12,161 bases of DNA from DATESZ01 sp035283845. GTDB lineage: Bacteria > Desulfobacterota > Syntrophia > Syntrophales > JACQWR01. Made by a program: the position numbers and the translations under genes. Position 1 is the first letter of the stretch; each line of letters begins with the position of its first letter. The stretch covers positions 1 to 12,161 of the forward strand of contig DATESZ010000032.1 in the NCBI GenBank assembly GCA_035283845.1, given 5' to 3'. Below the pieces are notes generated by a model that saw only the letters and a list, made by a program, of their open reading frames with translations, ran no database searches and was not told where the DNA came from. Shown here piece after piece: positions 1 to 7,092 of this stretch.

Positions 1-132
1 TCCCTTCGAATGGTAAATAATATCAACAGCCCTGGCAAAGCTGTCGCCAACCTTGCCGATCAGTTGCAGGATACTCTCTGCTTCCGTTTTGAGAACCTCT
101 TTGGCTCTTGCTATTGCCTGATCATCCGTCAT
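1..132 (-). CDS. kdsD: KdsD/KpsF-family arabinose-5-phosphate isomerase, N-terminal fragment
   Basis: Only the first 44 codons lie in the window; the rest runs off the left edge. The minus strand reads from an ATG at 130-132 without a stop, beginning MTDDQAIARAKEVLKTEAES and ending ...AVDIIYHSKG. This matches the helical N-terminus of KpsF/GutQ/KdsD isomerases, just before the conserved 'VxVTGMGKSG' that opens their SIS domain. The family interconverts ribulose 5-phosphate and arabinose 5-phosphate, the first step towards Kdo for lipopolysaccharide. A purine-rich stretch (AGGAAAGG on the minus strand) lies about 11 bases before the ATG. It is divergent from the transglutaminase-like gene. A kpsF/gutQ paralogue cannot be excluded from so short a piece. 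Confidence 0.75.
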   Translation of the reverse strand, partial: MTDDQAIARAKEVLKTEAESILQLIGKVGDSFARAVDIIYHSKG

Positions 133-242
133 GGGTGATTTAGCCTTTCCTTCCTCTTATTGCGGGATAGCCGTTTATGGAACCCTTGACTGGCAAGCTA
201 ACAAAATTTCCCGCTACTTACAAGATGGTTTTTCCATATTCG

Positions 243-271
243 TTGACACTCAACAGACTTTTACTTATTAT
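243..271 (+). promoter_or_regulatory. Strong sigma70-type promoter of the transglutaminase-like gene
   Basis: TTGACA (243-248) is a perfect -35 hexamer. It is followed after exactly 17 bases by TATTAT (266-271), five of six matches to the -10 consensus. The expected transcription start, about 7 bases after the -10, is at or next to base 278, the A of the ATG chosen for the downstream gene. Seen directly; promoter activity is inferred. Confidence 0.6.
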
Positions 272-277
272 AACTCA

Positions 278-1780
278 ATGCAGATCAATATCCAAAAAAA
301 GTGGCACTGGGTTGCCGGCGGAGCGTTTGCTTTGCTCTTCTTATCATTGCTTTCTTTTCGCCTCGGTTTATTCAGTGAAAATACCTCTGCCGATCGGAAG
401 ATTAATAGGGGCGTTGCTATCCTGCCGGAAAAGGAAGCATGGTTCTCGATTTTCCAGGAAGGCAGAAAGATAGGATACGCCCGCAGGCGATTCCTGCCTA
501 CGAAATCAGGCTATCGTTTAACGGAAGCAGTATTTTTACGCATCAATACTATGGGGGTTGTGCAGGCCCTGCGTTTTAGGACAGAGGGGGATCTGGATTC
601 CCGGATGGTCTTGAAGTCCTTCAACTTTGATCTAAATTCCGGCCTGTTTAGCTTTGACGCCCGCGGGGAGGTAAGGGACGGGCTTCTTATTCTTTATGCA
701 GGGTTGCCCGGGGAGAAAAAGAAGATGGAGATTGATCTTCCTGAACCACTCCACCTTTCCGCGGGCATATTTGAAATTTCCCCTTTTGCGGGTTTGAAAC
801 CCGGAGAGAGCCGGACTCTTCACGTATTCGATCCGGTCTCTATGGGCGAGCGGCCGGTCACGGTTACCCTGTCCCGCGGCGAAGAAACCTTATTGCATCG
901 GGGGAAAAAACGGCGCGCCAGGAAGGTTTCCGTTAACTTTATGGGCGCTGAGCAATTTGCATGGCTGGGGGAAGATGGCGCCGTTCTGAAGGAAAAAGGC
1001 ATCCTGGGAATTACTCTGGAGGAGGCCCCAAGACAGGAGGCATTAGAGGGAATTGACCAGGGGGGAAGCGGCGACCTGACAGATATTGCTTCTATTCCGG
1101 CAAATAAAACAATAAATGATCCCGAGACCATCGTGGAGCTAAGGGTGAAATTAAACAATCTGGGGAAAGGGGGTTATTTTCTAAATGGCGACAGACAGGC
1201 GCTGCAGAAAAACGTCCTGACCATCCGTAAAGAGACGCTGCCGGTTATGATAAGGCGGGGGAAAATCGGCAAGGAAAGCCCATCGCTCAAACCGTCCCCC
1301 CTGATCCAGTGCGATCACCCACTGATTGCAGGCAAGGCAAGGGAAATCGTATCGGAAAGCGACGGGGATGAGGAAAAGGCGAGAAAGATAGTAAACTGGG
1401 TTAGTAAAAACATAAAGAAAAGGCCGGTACTGTCCGTTCCCAATGCCCTGGAGACCCTTACCAACTTAGTGGGTGACTGTAACGAACATGCCGTATTGGT
1501 TGCGGCTCTGGCAAGGGCCGCCGGCATTCCGGCGGAGGCGGAGGCGGGACTCGTCTATCTGCGGGGCAGATTTTATTATCATGCCTGGAATGTTCTGTAT
1601 CTGGGGGACTGGGTTACCGCCGATGCCGTCCTGGGGCAGATGCCTGCCGATGTTACGCACATCAGATTTGTTCGTGGCGGCGTGGACCGGCATATGGACC
1701 TGTTGGGACTGATCGGCCGGCTGCGCATAGAGATACTTGACGATTTGCGAGCAACTGACTCCGATGCTCCGCATCGGTGA
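278..1780 (+). CDS. Transglutaminase-like domain protein with N-terminal membrane anchor
   Basis: A 500-residue protein with one N-terminal hydrophobic segment (about residues 10-28, after a KK pair), so probably anchored in or exported across the inner membrane. The long middle part (about 30-330) is unrecognised and beta-rich in appearance. A transglutaminase-like core lies near the C-terminus. The likely Cys-His-Asp triad is C401 in GDCNEHAVL, H435 in YYHAWNVLY and D449 in TADAVLGQ, with the typical 'ARAAGIPAE' between. Such bacterial domains act as cysteine proteases, amidases or crosslinking enzymes; the substrate here is unknown. The frame is open upstream to an ATG at 131, but I chose the ATG at 278: it gives an immediate signal-anchor, lies just after a strong promoter, and avoids overlap with divergent kdsD. 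No Shine-Dalgarno precedes it, so the mRNA may be leaderless. A 7-bp hairpin (1761-1777) sits at its 3' end. Confidence 0.8.
   Translation: MQINIQKKWHWVAGGAFALLFLSLLSFRLGLFSENTSADRKINRGVAILPEKEAWFSIFQEGRKIGYARRRFLPTKSGYRLTEAVFLRINTMGVVQALRFRTEGDLDSRMVLKSFNFDLNSGLFSFDARGEVRDGLLILYAGLPGEKKKMEIDLPEPLHLSAGIFEISPFAGLKPGESRTLHVFDPVSMGERPVTVTLSRGEETLLHRGKKRRARKVSVNFMGAEQFAWLGEDGAVLKEKGILGITLEEAPRQEALEGIDQGGSGDLTDIASIPANKTINDPETIVELRVKLNNLGKGGYFLNGDRQALQKNVLTIRKETLPVMIRRGKIGKESPSLKPSPLIQCDHPLIAGKAREIVSESDGDEEKARKIVNWVSKNIKKRPVLSVPNALETLTNLVGDCNEHAVLVAALARAAGIPAEAEAGLVYLRGRFYYHAWNVLYLGDWVTADAVLGQMPADVTHIRFVRGGVDRHMDLLGLIGRLRIEILDDLRATDSDAPHR
1761..1777 (+). other. Short GC-rich hairpin at the 3' end of the transglutaminase-like gene
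   Basis: CCGATGC (1761-1767) and GCATCGG (1771-1777) are a perfect 7-bp inverted repeat with a 3-base loop, ending one base before the TGA. No T-run follows, so it is not a standard intrinsic terminator. It could stabilise the 3' end of the mRNA or be chance. Confidence 0.35.
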
Positions 1781-1786
1781 TTAATG

Positions 1787-2024
1787 TAAGAAACTTTTAT
1801 TCCCTCTCCCATGACGGGGAGGGGGCTGGGCTGGGAGAGGGTGAAAAACCGATTCATACCCCCTCCCACCAGAGACTGTGTCGTAATAGGGGAAAGGGTC
1901 ATTCCGAACGGAGGTGAGGAATCTTAATATGTTAATTTCATTAGTCATTAAGATTTCTCGCTACGCTCGAAATGACAAAAAAATGAATTATGACACAGTC
2001 TCCCAGGGGAGGGGAAGTTTCTTA
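1787..2024. repeat. Nested palindromic repeat region (MITE-like, composite)
   Basis: The outermost arms are TAAGAAACTT (1787-1796) and AAGTTTCTTA (2015-2024), perfect reverse complements. Inside lies a perfect 9-bp inverted repeat, CCCTCTCCC (1802-1810) / GGGAGAGGG (1833-1841), of a kind common in bacterial intergenic repeats. Further in, C-rich (1859-1866) and G-rich (2007-2014) tracts flank a 131-bp hairpin element (separate entry). The region fills nearly the whole gap between the transglutaminase-like gene and the ABC ATPase and contains no plausible gene. It ends just before the ATPase's Shine-Dalgarno. Confidence 0.7.
1872..2002. mobile_element. 131-bp hairpin-forming MITE-like element
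   Basis: The termini are GAGACTGTGTCGTAAT (1872-1887) and ATTATGACACAGTCTC (1987-2002), inverted repeats with one mismatch in 16. Internal arms 1898-1927 and 1947-1976 are also inverted relative to each other (GTCATTCCGA.. versus GTCATTTCGAGCG.. on the other strand). On the minus strand the right arm translates as CHFERSEKS, a spurious peptide that marks a widespread bacterial intergenic repeat. There is no coding capacity; it could only be moved by a transposase acting in trans. The middle (about 1928-1946) is AT-rich and would form the loop. Confidence 0.65.
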
Positions 2025-2035
2025 GGAGGGGGGCA

Positions 2036-2773
2036 ATGATAACGCTGAAGAATATTACAAAAAAGTACGGCCCCATCTTGGCCGTGAATGACATCAACAT
2101 TTCCGTGGCGCGAGGCGAGATATTCGGTTTTATCGGCCCGAACGGCGCCGGAAAAACCACAACGATCCGGATCATGGGGGGGATACTGGCGCCTACGGAA
2201 GGGACCGTCATCATTGACGGTATTGATATGGCAAGGGAGCCGGAAAAGGCGAAAAGAAAGATCGGTTTCATCCCTGACCGGCCCTTTCTCTACGAAAAAC
2301 TGACCGGTCTTGAGTTCCTAAGGTTTTCGGCAGACCTGTATGGTGTAAATAATGAGGGGACGTTCCGGGAAAAGGCGGAAGGTCTTTTGAAGATGTTTTC
2401 CCTCTTTGACTGGGCGGACGGGCTGGTGGAAAGCTATTCCCACGGCATGAAACAGAGGCTTATCATCGCTGCGGCCTTGCTCCATGATCCAGGCGTGATC
2501 ATTGTGGATGAACCAATGGTTGGTCTGGATCCCAACGGCATAAGGATTGTGAAGGAGCTCCTGAAAGACAAGGCCCGCGATGGGACTACGGTTTTCATGT
2601 CCACACACAGCCTGGGAATTGCCGAAGACATCTGTGACCGTATCGGTATAATAAATCGCGGTTCTCTGATTGCCACCGGCACCATGAGTGACCTGAAGCT
2701 TGCTGCCGGCATTGGGGAGGCGGATCTGGAGGCGGTATTTTTGAAACTTACGGAGGAGAATGATTCTCCGTGA
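2036..2773 (+). CDS. ABC transporter ATP-binding protein
   Basis: A 245-residue ABC ATPase, the usual size for ABC-2 type exporters. Walker A is GPNGAGKTT (34-42), the signature region is YSHGMKQR (134-141), Walker B is VIIVDEP (154-160) followed by the D-loop GLDP, and the switch histidine is H191 in STHS. The signature departs from LSGGQ, and the Q-loop position reads IPDRP with Asp where Gln is common; both resemble one subgroup of ABC-2 exporter ATPases, so the enzyme is probably active. A strong Shine-Dalgarno, AGGAGG at 2024-2029, sets the ATG. It should energise the permease encoded next, with which it shares a 4-base stop/start overlap. The cargo is unknown. Confidence 0.92.
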   Translation: MITLKNITKKYGPILAVNDINISVARGEIFGFIGPNGAGKTTTIRIMGGILAPTEGTVIIDGIDMAREPEKAKRKIGFIPDRPFLYEKLTGLEFLRFSADLYGVNNEGTFREKAEGLLKMFSLFDWADGLVESYSHGMKQRLIIAAALLHDPGVIIVDEPMVGLDPNGIRIVKELLKDKARDGTTVFMSTHSLGIAEDICDRIGIINRGSLIATGTMSDLKLAAGIGEADLEAVFLKLTEENDSP

Positions 2774-4470
2774 AGAAATTGCTTACCCTTCTTAAACCGC
2801 GTTATCTGTCCTTTCGGAAAGGCCGGTCCGGAAAAACCGCCGGAACCCGTAATGCAAAGCTGTTTTTTATGGGGACTATCGGCCTGGCTTTCTGGGGCGG
2901 GACATTTGCCGTTTTTTACCGTATCCTCAGCTATTTTCAAGGGGTTGAAGGATTCGGCGATATTCTGGCCTATAAACTTCTCTCCATGGTGCTCATGACC
3001 TTTTTTGCCCTGCTTATCTTCAGCAGCATAATTACGTCCCTTTCCAAATTATACCTGAGTCGCGACCTCATCCTCGTTCACTCCATGCCGGTGCCTGCCG
3101 CCGGGATATTTCTTGCCCGTTTCCTGGAAAGCACGGTGGACAGCTCCTGGATGGTCATCGTGTACAGCCTGCCAATCTTCCTGTCTTACGGCATTGTGTA
3201 CCGGGCGGATATCTTCTTTTATGCCGCCGTAGTGATAGCGATCCCGGCGCTTTGCCTGATTGCTTCCGCCATGAGTTCCCTCTGTGTCATGCTGGCCGCC
3301 TTGCTGTTGCCGGCCGGACGCATCAGGTCGGTTTTCATCTTTTTAGGCTTGATTTTATTTTTGATCCTCATTCTTGCCTTTCGCCTGATGCGGCCGGAGC
3401 AGTTAGTTGATCCCGATGCCTTTACCTCGGTGCTTCTCTACTTCAGATCCCTGTCCATGCCCGCCTCGCCTCTGCTTCCTACTACCTGGGTTTACGACAG
3501 CCTGCGCGCCTCTCTTACAGGAGATCTGAAGGGCGCTCTTTTTCATCTTTCCCTCTCCTGGAGTTTTGGCATAACCATGACATTTATTGCCTTCTGGACG
3601 GCCGGCGCCTGTTACTTTGTCGGCTTTTCCAAGGCGCAAACGGCGCCGGAAAAGCTTTTTCCCGTTCGCCCTGGACGCAATAACAGAAGCGCCTATTCTC
3701 TGATTAATATGTTGCCCGGACCTGTCAGGGCGTTTACAGTAAAGGAGATAAAGACTTTTTTCCGGGATCAGACCCAGTGGCCACAGCTTTTTCTTCTTGT
3801 GGCCCTGATCATAGTTTATGTATATAACTTTTCCGTGCTGCCTCTGGAAAAATCCCCCATCAAGACCATCTATCTTCAGAATGTCCTTTCCTTTCTGAAC
3901 ATGGGGCTGGCGGCCTTTGTCCTGACTGCTGTTGCGGCGCGTTTCGTCTTTCCCGCCGTCAGTCTCGAGGGCGAGGCCTTCTGGATCGTAATGGCTGCGC
4001 CCATTCCTGTCAGCACATTTCTCTGGATAAAATTCTTCGTTTATTACGCGCCCCTCCTGGCGCTTGCCGAGATACTTATCGTGGTTACCAATATCCTGCT
4101 GCACGTGACGCCCCTCATGATGCAGCTTTCCACGATAACGGTATTTCTCATGGTGCCGGGGATTGTGGCTATGGGACTGGGGATAGGCGCGACCTATCCC
4201 GATTTCAAGTCGGAAAATCCCGCCCAGACGGTCACCAGTTTCGGTGGGCTCCTCTTTATGCTTTTCAGCGCCGCTTTTATCGGGTTGGTCATAATCCTTG
4301 AAGCCGGGCCCATCTATACATTGTTCATGGCAGGCATCAGAAATGAAGCCATTACACCCTTCCAGTGGCTGTGGCTTGCAGGCTCCTTTCTGCTGGTTTT
4401 ACTTCTCTGCATCCTGGCTGTGGTGATTCCCATGCGAAGGGGAATTGCCAGTTTAACGGAAAATTTTTAG
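2770..4470 (+). CDS. ABC exporter permease, multi-pass membrane protein
   Basis: A 566-residue protein starting with GTG; the GTGA at 2770-2773 overlaps the ATPase stop, so translation is probably coupled. GGAGGAG at 2752-2758 may serve as ribosome site. The sequence is basic at the N-terminus (RYLSFRKGRSGK) and then shows roughly 10-12 hydrophobic segments, the first near residues 35-55, in two clusters split by a hydrophilic stretch around 285-325. This fits two six-helix halves of a long ABC-2 type exporter permease. No catalytic motif is visible. It should form the membrane channel for the preceding ATPase; the substrate cannot be read from the sequence. Confidence 0.85.
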   Translation: MKKLLTLLKPRYLSFRKGRSGKTAGTRNAKLFFMGTIGLAFWGGTFAVFYRILSYFQGVEGFGDILAYKLLSMVLMTFFALLIFSSIITSLSKLYLSRDLILVHSMPVPAAGIFLARFLESTVDSSWMVIVYSLPIFLSYGIVYRADIFFYAAVVIAIPALCLIASAMSSLCVMLAALLLPAGRIRSVFIFLGLILFLILILAFRLMRPEQLVDPDAFTSVLLYFRSLSMPASPLLPTTWVYDSLRASLTGDLKGALFHLSLSWSFGITMTFIAFWTAGACYFVGFSKAQTAPEKLFPVRPGRNNRSAYSLINMLPGPVRAFTVKEIKTFFRDQTQWPQLFLLVALIIVYVYNFSVLPLEKSPIKTIYLQNVLSFLNMGLAAFVLTAVAARFVFPAVSLEGEAFWIVMAAPIPVSTFLWIKFFVYYAPLLALAEILIVVTNILLHVTPLMMQLSTITVFLMVPGIVAMGLGIGATYPDFKSENPAQTVTSFGGLLFMLFSAAFIGLVIILEAGPIYTLFMAGIRNEAITPFQWLWLAGSFLLVLLLCILAVVIPMRRGIASLTENF

Positions 4471-4521
4471 CTTTAGATGCTTGCCGTTTTATGTTAGTAA
4501 GCTCAAGCGAAAAACTGTTAT

Positions 4522-4551
4522 TTGTGAGTTGTGCGCTAAAAATCTTTTAAT
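4522..4551 (+). promoter_or_regulatory. Possible promoter of the LpxH-like gene
   Basis: TTGTGA (4522-4527, four of six) and TTTAAT (4546-4551, five of six) are 18 bases apart in the AT-rich gap after the permease gene. The predicted start at about 4558 would leave a leader of about 14 bases without a Shine-Dalgarno. Weak evidence; the gene could instead be read through from the ABC operon. Confidence 0.3.
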
Positions 4552-4571
4552 TTTAGTATCTTATTCATTTT

Positions 4572-5366
4572 ATGAAGGCAATATTCATATCCGATGCCCA
4601 TCTTAAAAAGAGAACTGATAGAGGTTACAGGAACCTCATGGCCTTTCTTGATTCCCTGAGGGAAAAGGAACCTGGAAACGGTAGGCGAATTTCAGGGGAA
4701 GGGCAGGTTAAAGTTAGTAACGGAAATAGCACCGGTATTGACGACCTTTATATCCTGGGCGATTTTTTTGATTTCTGGTTTTCCGAAGGTCACGTCATTT
4801 ACCCGGAATTCATGGACGTGGTGGAAATGCTGATGGACTTGAAGGAACGGGGGATCAGAATTCACCTCTGCGAAGGGAATCACGATTTTTTTCTTGCCGA
4901 CTATTTTACAGGGCAATTAGGGATCGAGGTAATTAAGGAATGGGCGTCCATTGATCTTGATGACCGGCGTGTCCTTGTTTCTCACGGGGACACGGTGGAT
5001 GAGCGAAACAGGAGATACCTGCTGCTGAGGAGATTCCTCAGGAGCAGCTTTTTCTACAAATTGCAGCGGATGTTACCCATGTCCTTCCTCTGGAAAGCAG
5101 CCCTGATCAGTTCCAATCTGAGCAAAGAGCTTACGGCGGAAACAGCGAACGCATTAGCGGAGAAAATGCGCCGGTTTTCGCTAAGAAAGTTCAAAGACGG
5201 TTTTGATGCCGTTATTCTGGGGCATTGCCATAAACATCTGATGGAGGAACAAAAAATAAACGGGAATAAAAAGACCTTTGCCATTCTTGGCGATTGGCTC
5301 CAGCATTACTCATACCTTTGTTATGAAAACGGCGCTTTTACCCTTGTAACTTTCCGACCCCCTTAA
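4572..5366 (+). CDS. lpxH: UDP-2,3-diacylglucosamine diphosphatase-like metallophosphoesterase
   Basis: A 264-residue calcineurin-like phosphoesterase with all metal motifs in order: D8-x-H10 (SDAHL), D64 (ILGDFFDFW), N103-H104 (EGNHDFF), H138 (SHGD) and H218/H220 (LGHCH). The C-terminal LGDW (239-242) followed by a short beta strand is typical of LpxH, which hydrolyses UDP-2,3-diacylglucosamine to lipid X plus UMP at the cytoplasmic membrane in lipid A synthesis. kdsD, another lipopolysaccharide gene, lies a few kilobases away on the other strand. Differences from E. coli LpxH: it is about 25 residues longer, mainly through a polar insertion at about 33-55, and has GNHD where LpxH usually has GNRD. 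A related phosphatase of other specificity is therefore possible. The ATG gives the canonical MKAIFISDAHL start but has no Shine-Dalgarno. Confidence 0.75.
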   Translation: MKAIFISDAHLKKRTDRGYRNLMAFLDSLREKEPGNGRRISGEGQVKVSNGNSTGIDDLYILGDFFDFWFSEGHVIYPEFMDVVEMLMDLKERGIRIHLCEGNHDFFLADYFTGQLGIEVIKEWASIDLDDRRVLVSHGDTVDERNRRYLLLRRFLRSSFFYKLQRMLPMSFLWKAALISSNLSKELTAETANALAEKMRRFSLRKFKDGFDAVILGHCHKHLMEEQKINGNKKTFAILGDWLQHYSYLCYENGAFTLVTFRPP

Positions 5367-5378
5367 GAGCGATTTTGA

Positions 5379-5406
5379 TTGACCGGTTTTTCATTCCGGA
5401 GATAAC
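5379..5406 (+). promoter_or_regulatory. Weak candidate promoter upstream of agmatinase
   Basis: TTGACC (5379-5384) and GATAAC (5401-5406) are 16 bases apart in the 98-base gap before agmatinase. Five of six and four of six matches; activity is only a guess. Confidence 0.25.
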
Positions 5407-5464
5407 TGGACAGATGGATGTGGATATGTTAAGCAAGTCGTTAATTTTCCCGACGGTCTAATAA

Positions 5465-6325
5465 ATGAATTACGGCGGCATTGATGAGGCGCATAGGTCC
5501 TTGAAAGAGGCGACATTCGTTGTCGTGCCCGTGCCTTATGATCTGACTTCGACCTATCAGTCCGGTTCCCGCCGTGGCCCGGGGGCCATACTGGATGCTT
5601 CCGTCAATATGGAACTTTATGACGAAGAGCTGGGAAAAGAAACATATCTTGCCGGCATCCACACCCTCTCCTCTCTCGAGGCGGACGCCCGCGGCCCGGC
5701 GGAGATGGTTGCCGGTGTGCGTGAGACCATTGCCCATGTTCTTTTCCATAATAAAATTCCCGTAATGCTTGGCGGGGAACACAGCATATCCTTTGGTGCA
5801 GTGCAGGCGATGAAGGAAAAATACCCCCAGATATCAGTGCTTCAGCTTGACGCCCATGCTGATCTGAGGGATTCCTATCAGGGCAGCCCTTACAGCCACG
5901 CTGCTGTCGCCCGCAGAATCGCCGAAATCTGCCCGCTCGTGCAGGCTGGAGTCAGGAGTTACAGCGCCGAGGAGGCCGCCTTTATGGCAGAAGGCGGGGT
6001 GCAGACCTTTTCTGCCGGGTTTATTCACCAGGGAAAGGGGTGGCGAGAGGAGATTTGTGGAAAATTATCCGGCGATTTATATGTTACTATTGATCTTGAT
6101 GTTCTTGACCCGGCGGTTATGCCTGCCACCGGGACCCCGGAACCGGACGGACTGTTATGGAGAGATGTTCTGGGACTTTTAGGAGAAGTGTCCCGCCGCT
6201 GCTGGATCAGGGGATTTGACGTGGTGGAACTGGCGCCGATCCCCGGAATGGTTGCGCCGGATTTTCTGGCGGCTAAGTTGATCTACCGACTGATGGGTTA
6301 TTTGAGGGCTGGCATTCTATCTTGA
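5465..6325 (+). CDS. speB: Agmatinase (agmatine ureohydrolase)
   Basis: A 286-residue ureohydrolase of normal family length. The two-manganese centre is complete: H106 (GGEHS), D129, H131 and D133 (LDAHADLRD), D210 and D212 (TIDLDVLDP). The family block PATGTPEPDGL (220-230) and the late FDVVELAP (251-258) are present. It should convert agmatine to putrescine plus urea in the cytoplasm. The arginine decarboxylase that makes agmatine is encoded next, 79 bases downstream, which favours agmatinase over arginase or guanidinobutyrase. An in-frame TAA lies directly before the ATG at 5465, so translation cannot start earlier; there is no clear Shine-Dalgarno, and the AT-rich TCTAATAA leader suggests weak or unusual initiation. 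Confidence 0.9.
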   Translation: MNYGGIDEAHRSLKEATFVVVPVPYDLTSTYQSGSRRGPGAILDASVNMELYDEELGKETYLAGIHTLSSLEADARGPAEMVAGVRETIAHVLFHNKIPVMLGGEHSISFGAVQAMKEKYPQISVLQLDAHADLRDSYQGSPYSHAAVARRIAEICPLVQAGVRSYSAEEAAFMAEGGVQTFSAGFIHQGKGWREEICGKLSGDLYVTIDLDVLDPAVMPATGTPEPDGLLWRDVLGLLGEVSRRCWIRGFDVVELAPIPGMVAPDFLAAKLIYRLMGYLRAGILS

Positions 6326-6365
6326 TTAAAGATTAAAATAATATGGTTTGAATCATCAATGCGAT

Positions 6366-6379
6366 GTTATCGGTATAAC
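6366..6379. repeat. Small inverted repeat before arginine decarboxylase
   Basis: GTTAT (6366-6370) and ATAAC (6375-6379) form a perfect 5-bp inverted repeat with a CGGT loop, 9 bases before the Shine-Dalgarno of the decarboxylase gene. It could be an operator half-site pair or a weak mRNA hairpin; chance is also likely. Confidence 0.2.
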
Positions 6380-6388
6380 CACCATGTA

Positions 6389-6394
6389 AAGGAG
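6389..6394 (+). promoter_or_regulatory. Shine-Dalgarno that supports a TTG start for arginine decarboxylase
   Basis: AAGGAG lies 10 bases before the TTG at 6405. No ATG in frame is suitably spaced; the next in-frame ATG (6429) would remove conserved N-terminal residues. Confidence 0.6.
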
Positions 6395-6404
6395 ACAAAA
6401 CAAA

Positions 6405-6956
6405 TTGAGTGTAACTTTACTTCCAGGGATGATGTTTTTTACAAAGGGCGTAGGGACTCATAAAGAGGAACTCCATTCGTTTGAGCTGGCGCTAAGAGAT
6501 GCCGGTATCGAGAAATGTAATCTTGTGCAGGTTTCCAGCATCCTGCCGCCGCGATGCAAGGTAATATCACGCGCTCAGGGTTTGAAAACACTGCAGCCCG
6601 GCGCCATTACTTACTGCGTATTGAGCCGTTGCTGCAGTAATGAGCCGAGACGTTTGCTGGCGGCCTCGGTAGGATGTGCTTTGCCCACGGATAAAAACGC
6701 CTACGGTTATATAAGCGAGCACCACTCCTTCGGTCAGACGGAAAGGCAGGCGGGAGACTATGCGGAAGACTTAGCGGCTGCCATGCTGGCCTCAACACTC
6801 GGCATTGATTTCGATATTGATGAGAGCTGGGACGAGAAAAAAGAGATATTCAAGATAAGTGGAAAAATTGTAAGCACCAGGAATATTACGCAATCAAGTA
6901 TCGTGAAGCACCAGGGATATACAACGGTAATTGCCGCCGCTGTATTTGTATTTTAA
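6405..6956 (+). CDS. Pyruvoyl-dependent arginine decarboxylase
   Basis: A 183-residue proenzyme of the PvlArgDC family, which converts arginine to agmatine plus CO2. The self-cleavage motif VSSILPP (43-49) is clear: by homology the chain is cut between S44 and S45 and S45 becomes the pyruvoyl cofactor, giving a small N-terminal beta and a larger alpha chain. Other family marks are DAGIEKCNLVQVSS upstream and the glycine/alanine-rich AASVGCALPTDKNAYGYISE. Start is TTG with a good Shine-Dalgarno. Together with the preceding agmatinase it makes a two-step arginine-to-putrescine route that avoids ornithine and PLP enzymes. The similar-sized chlamydial AaxB is an acid-resistance enzyme, but nothing here (no antiporter gene) points to that role. 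Confidence 0.88.
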   Translation: MSVTLLPGMMFFTKGVGTHKEELHSFELALRDAGIEKCNLVQVSSILPPRCKVISRAQGLKTLQPGAITYCVLSRCCSNEPRRLLAASVGCALPTDKNAYGYISEHHSFGQTERQAGDYAEDLAAAMLASTLGIDFDIDESWDEKKEIFKISGKIVSTRNITQSSIVKHQGYTTVIAAAVFVF

Positions 6957-7076
6957 TTTTTCAGCGAGGCGCGAATATTTTACGCTAAAGGGGATCAGGG
7001 GGACGTAAGAGGCTTTGAAAAGCATGTTAGTATCATAAATTGCCGGTTTGTCGTTTTTTGATATCCGATCCTGTAT

Positions 7077-7084
7077 AGGAAAGG
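7077..7084 (+). promoter_or_regulatory. Ribosome binding site deciding the kinase start
   Basis: AGGAAAGG lies 8 bases before the ATG at 7093. The frame also has an upstream TTG at 7048, but this has no purine-rich site and would add 15 residues without family character. Confidence 0.5.
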
Positions 7085-7092
7085 CCGGGCAT

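Noticed and set aside
131..277. 49-residue N-terminal extension of the transglutaminase-like protein
   Set aside because: It has no Shine-Dalgarno, its ATG overlaps the divergent kdsD start, a strong promoter lies inside it, and it would place the signal-anchor unusually deep in the protein.
1948..2271. Minus-strand 107-codon frame ending CHFERSEKS
   Set aside because: It is the antisense of the ABC ATPase start plus a known type of intergenic repeat that yields this spurious peptide.
3403..4104. Minus-strand 233-codon frame inside the permease gene
   Set aside because: It is antisense to a well-supported membrane protein, is very rich in Lys, Arg, Gly and Gln, and shows no domain.
7015..7043. 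Promoter before the sensor kinase (TTGAAA ... ATAAAT)
   Set aside because: The only -10-like hexamers lie 13-15 bases from the -35, which is too close; not convincing.
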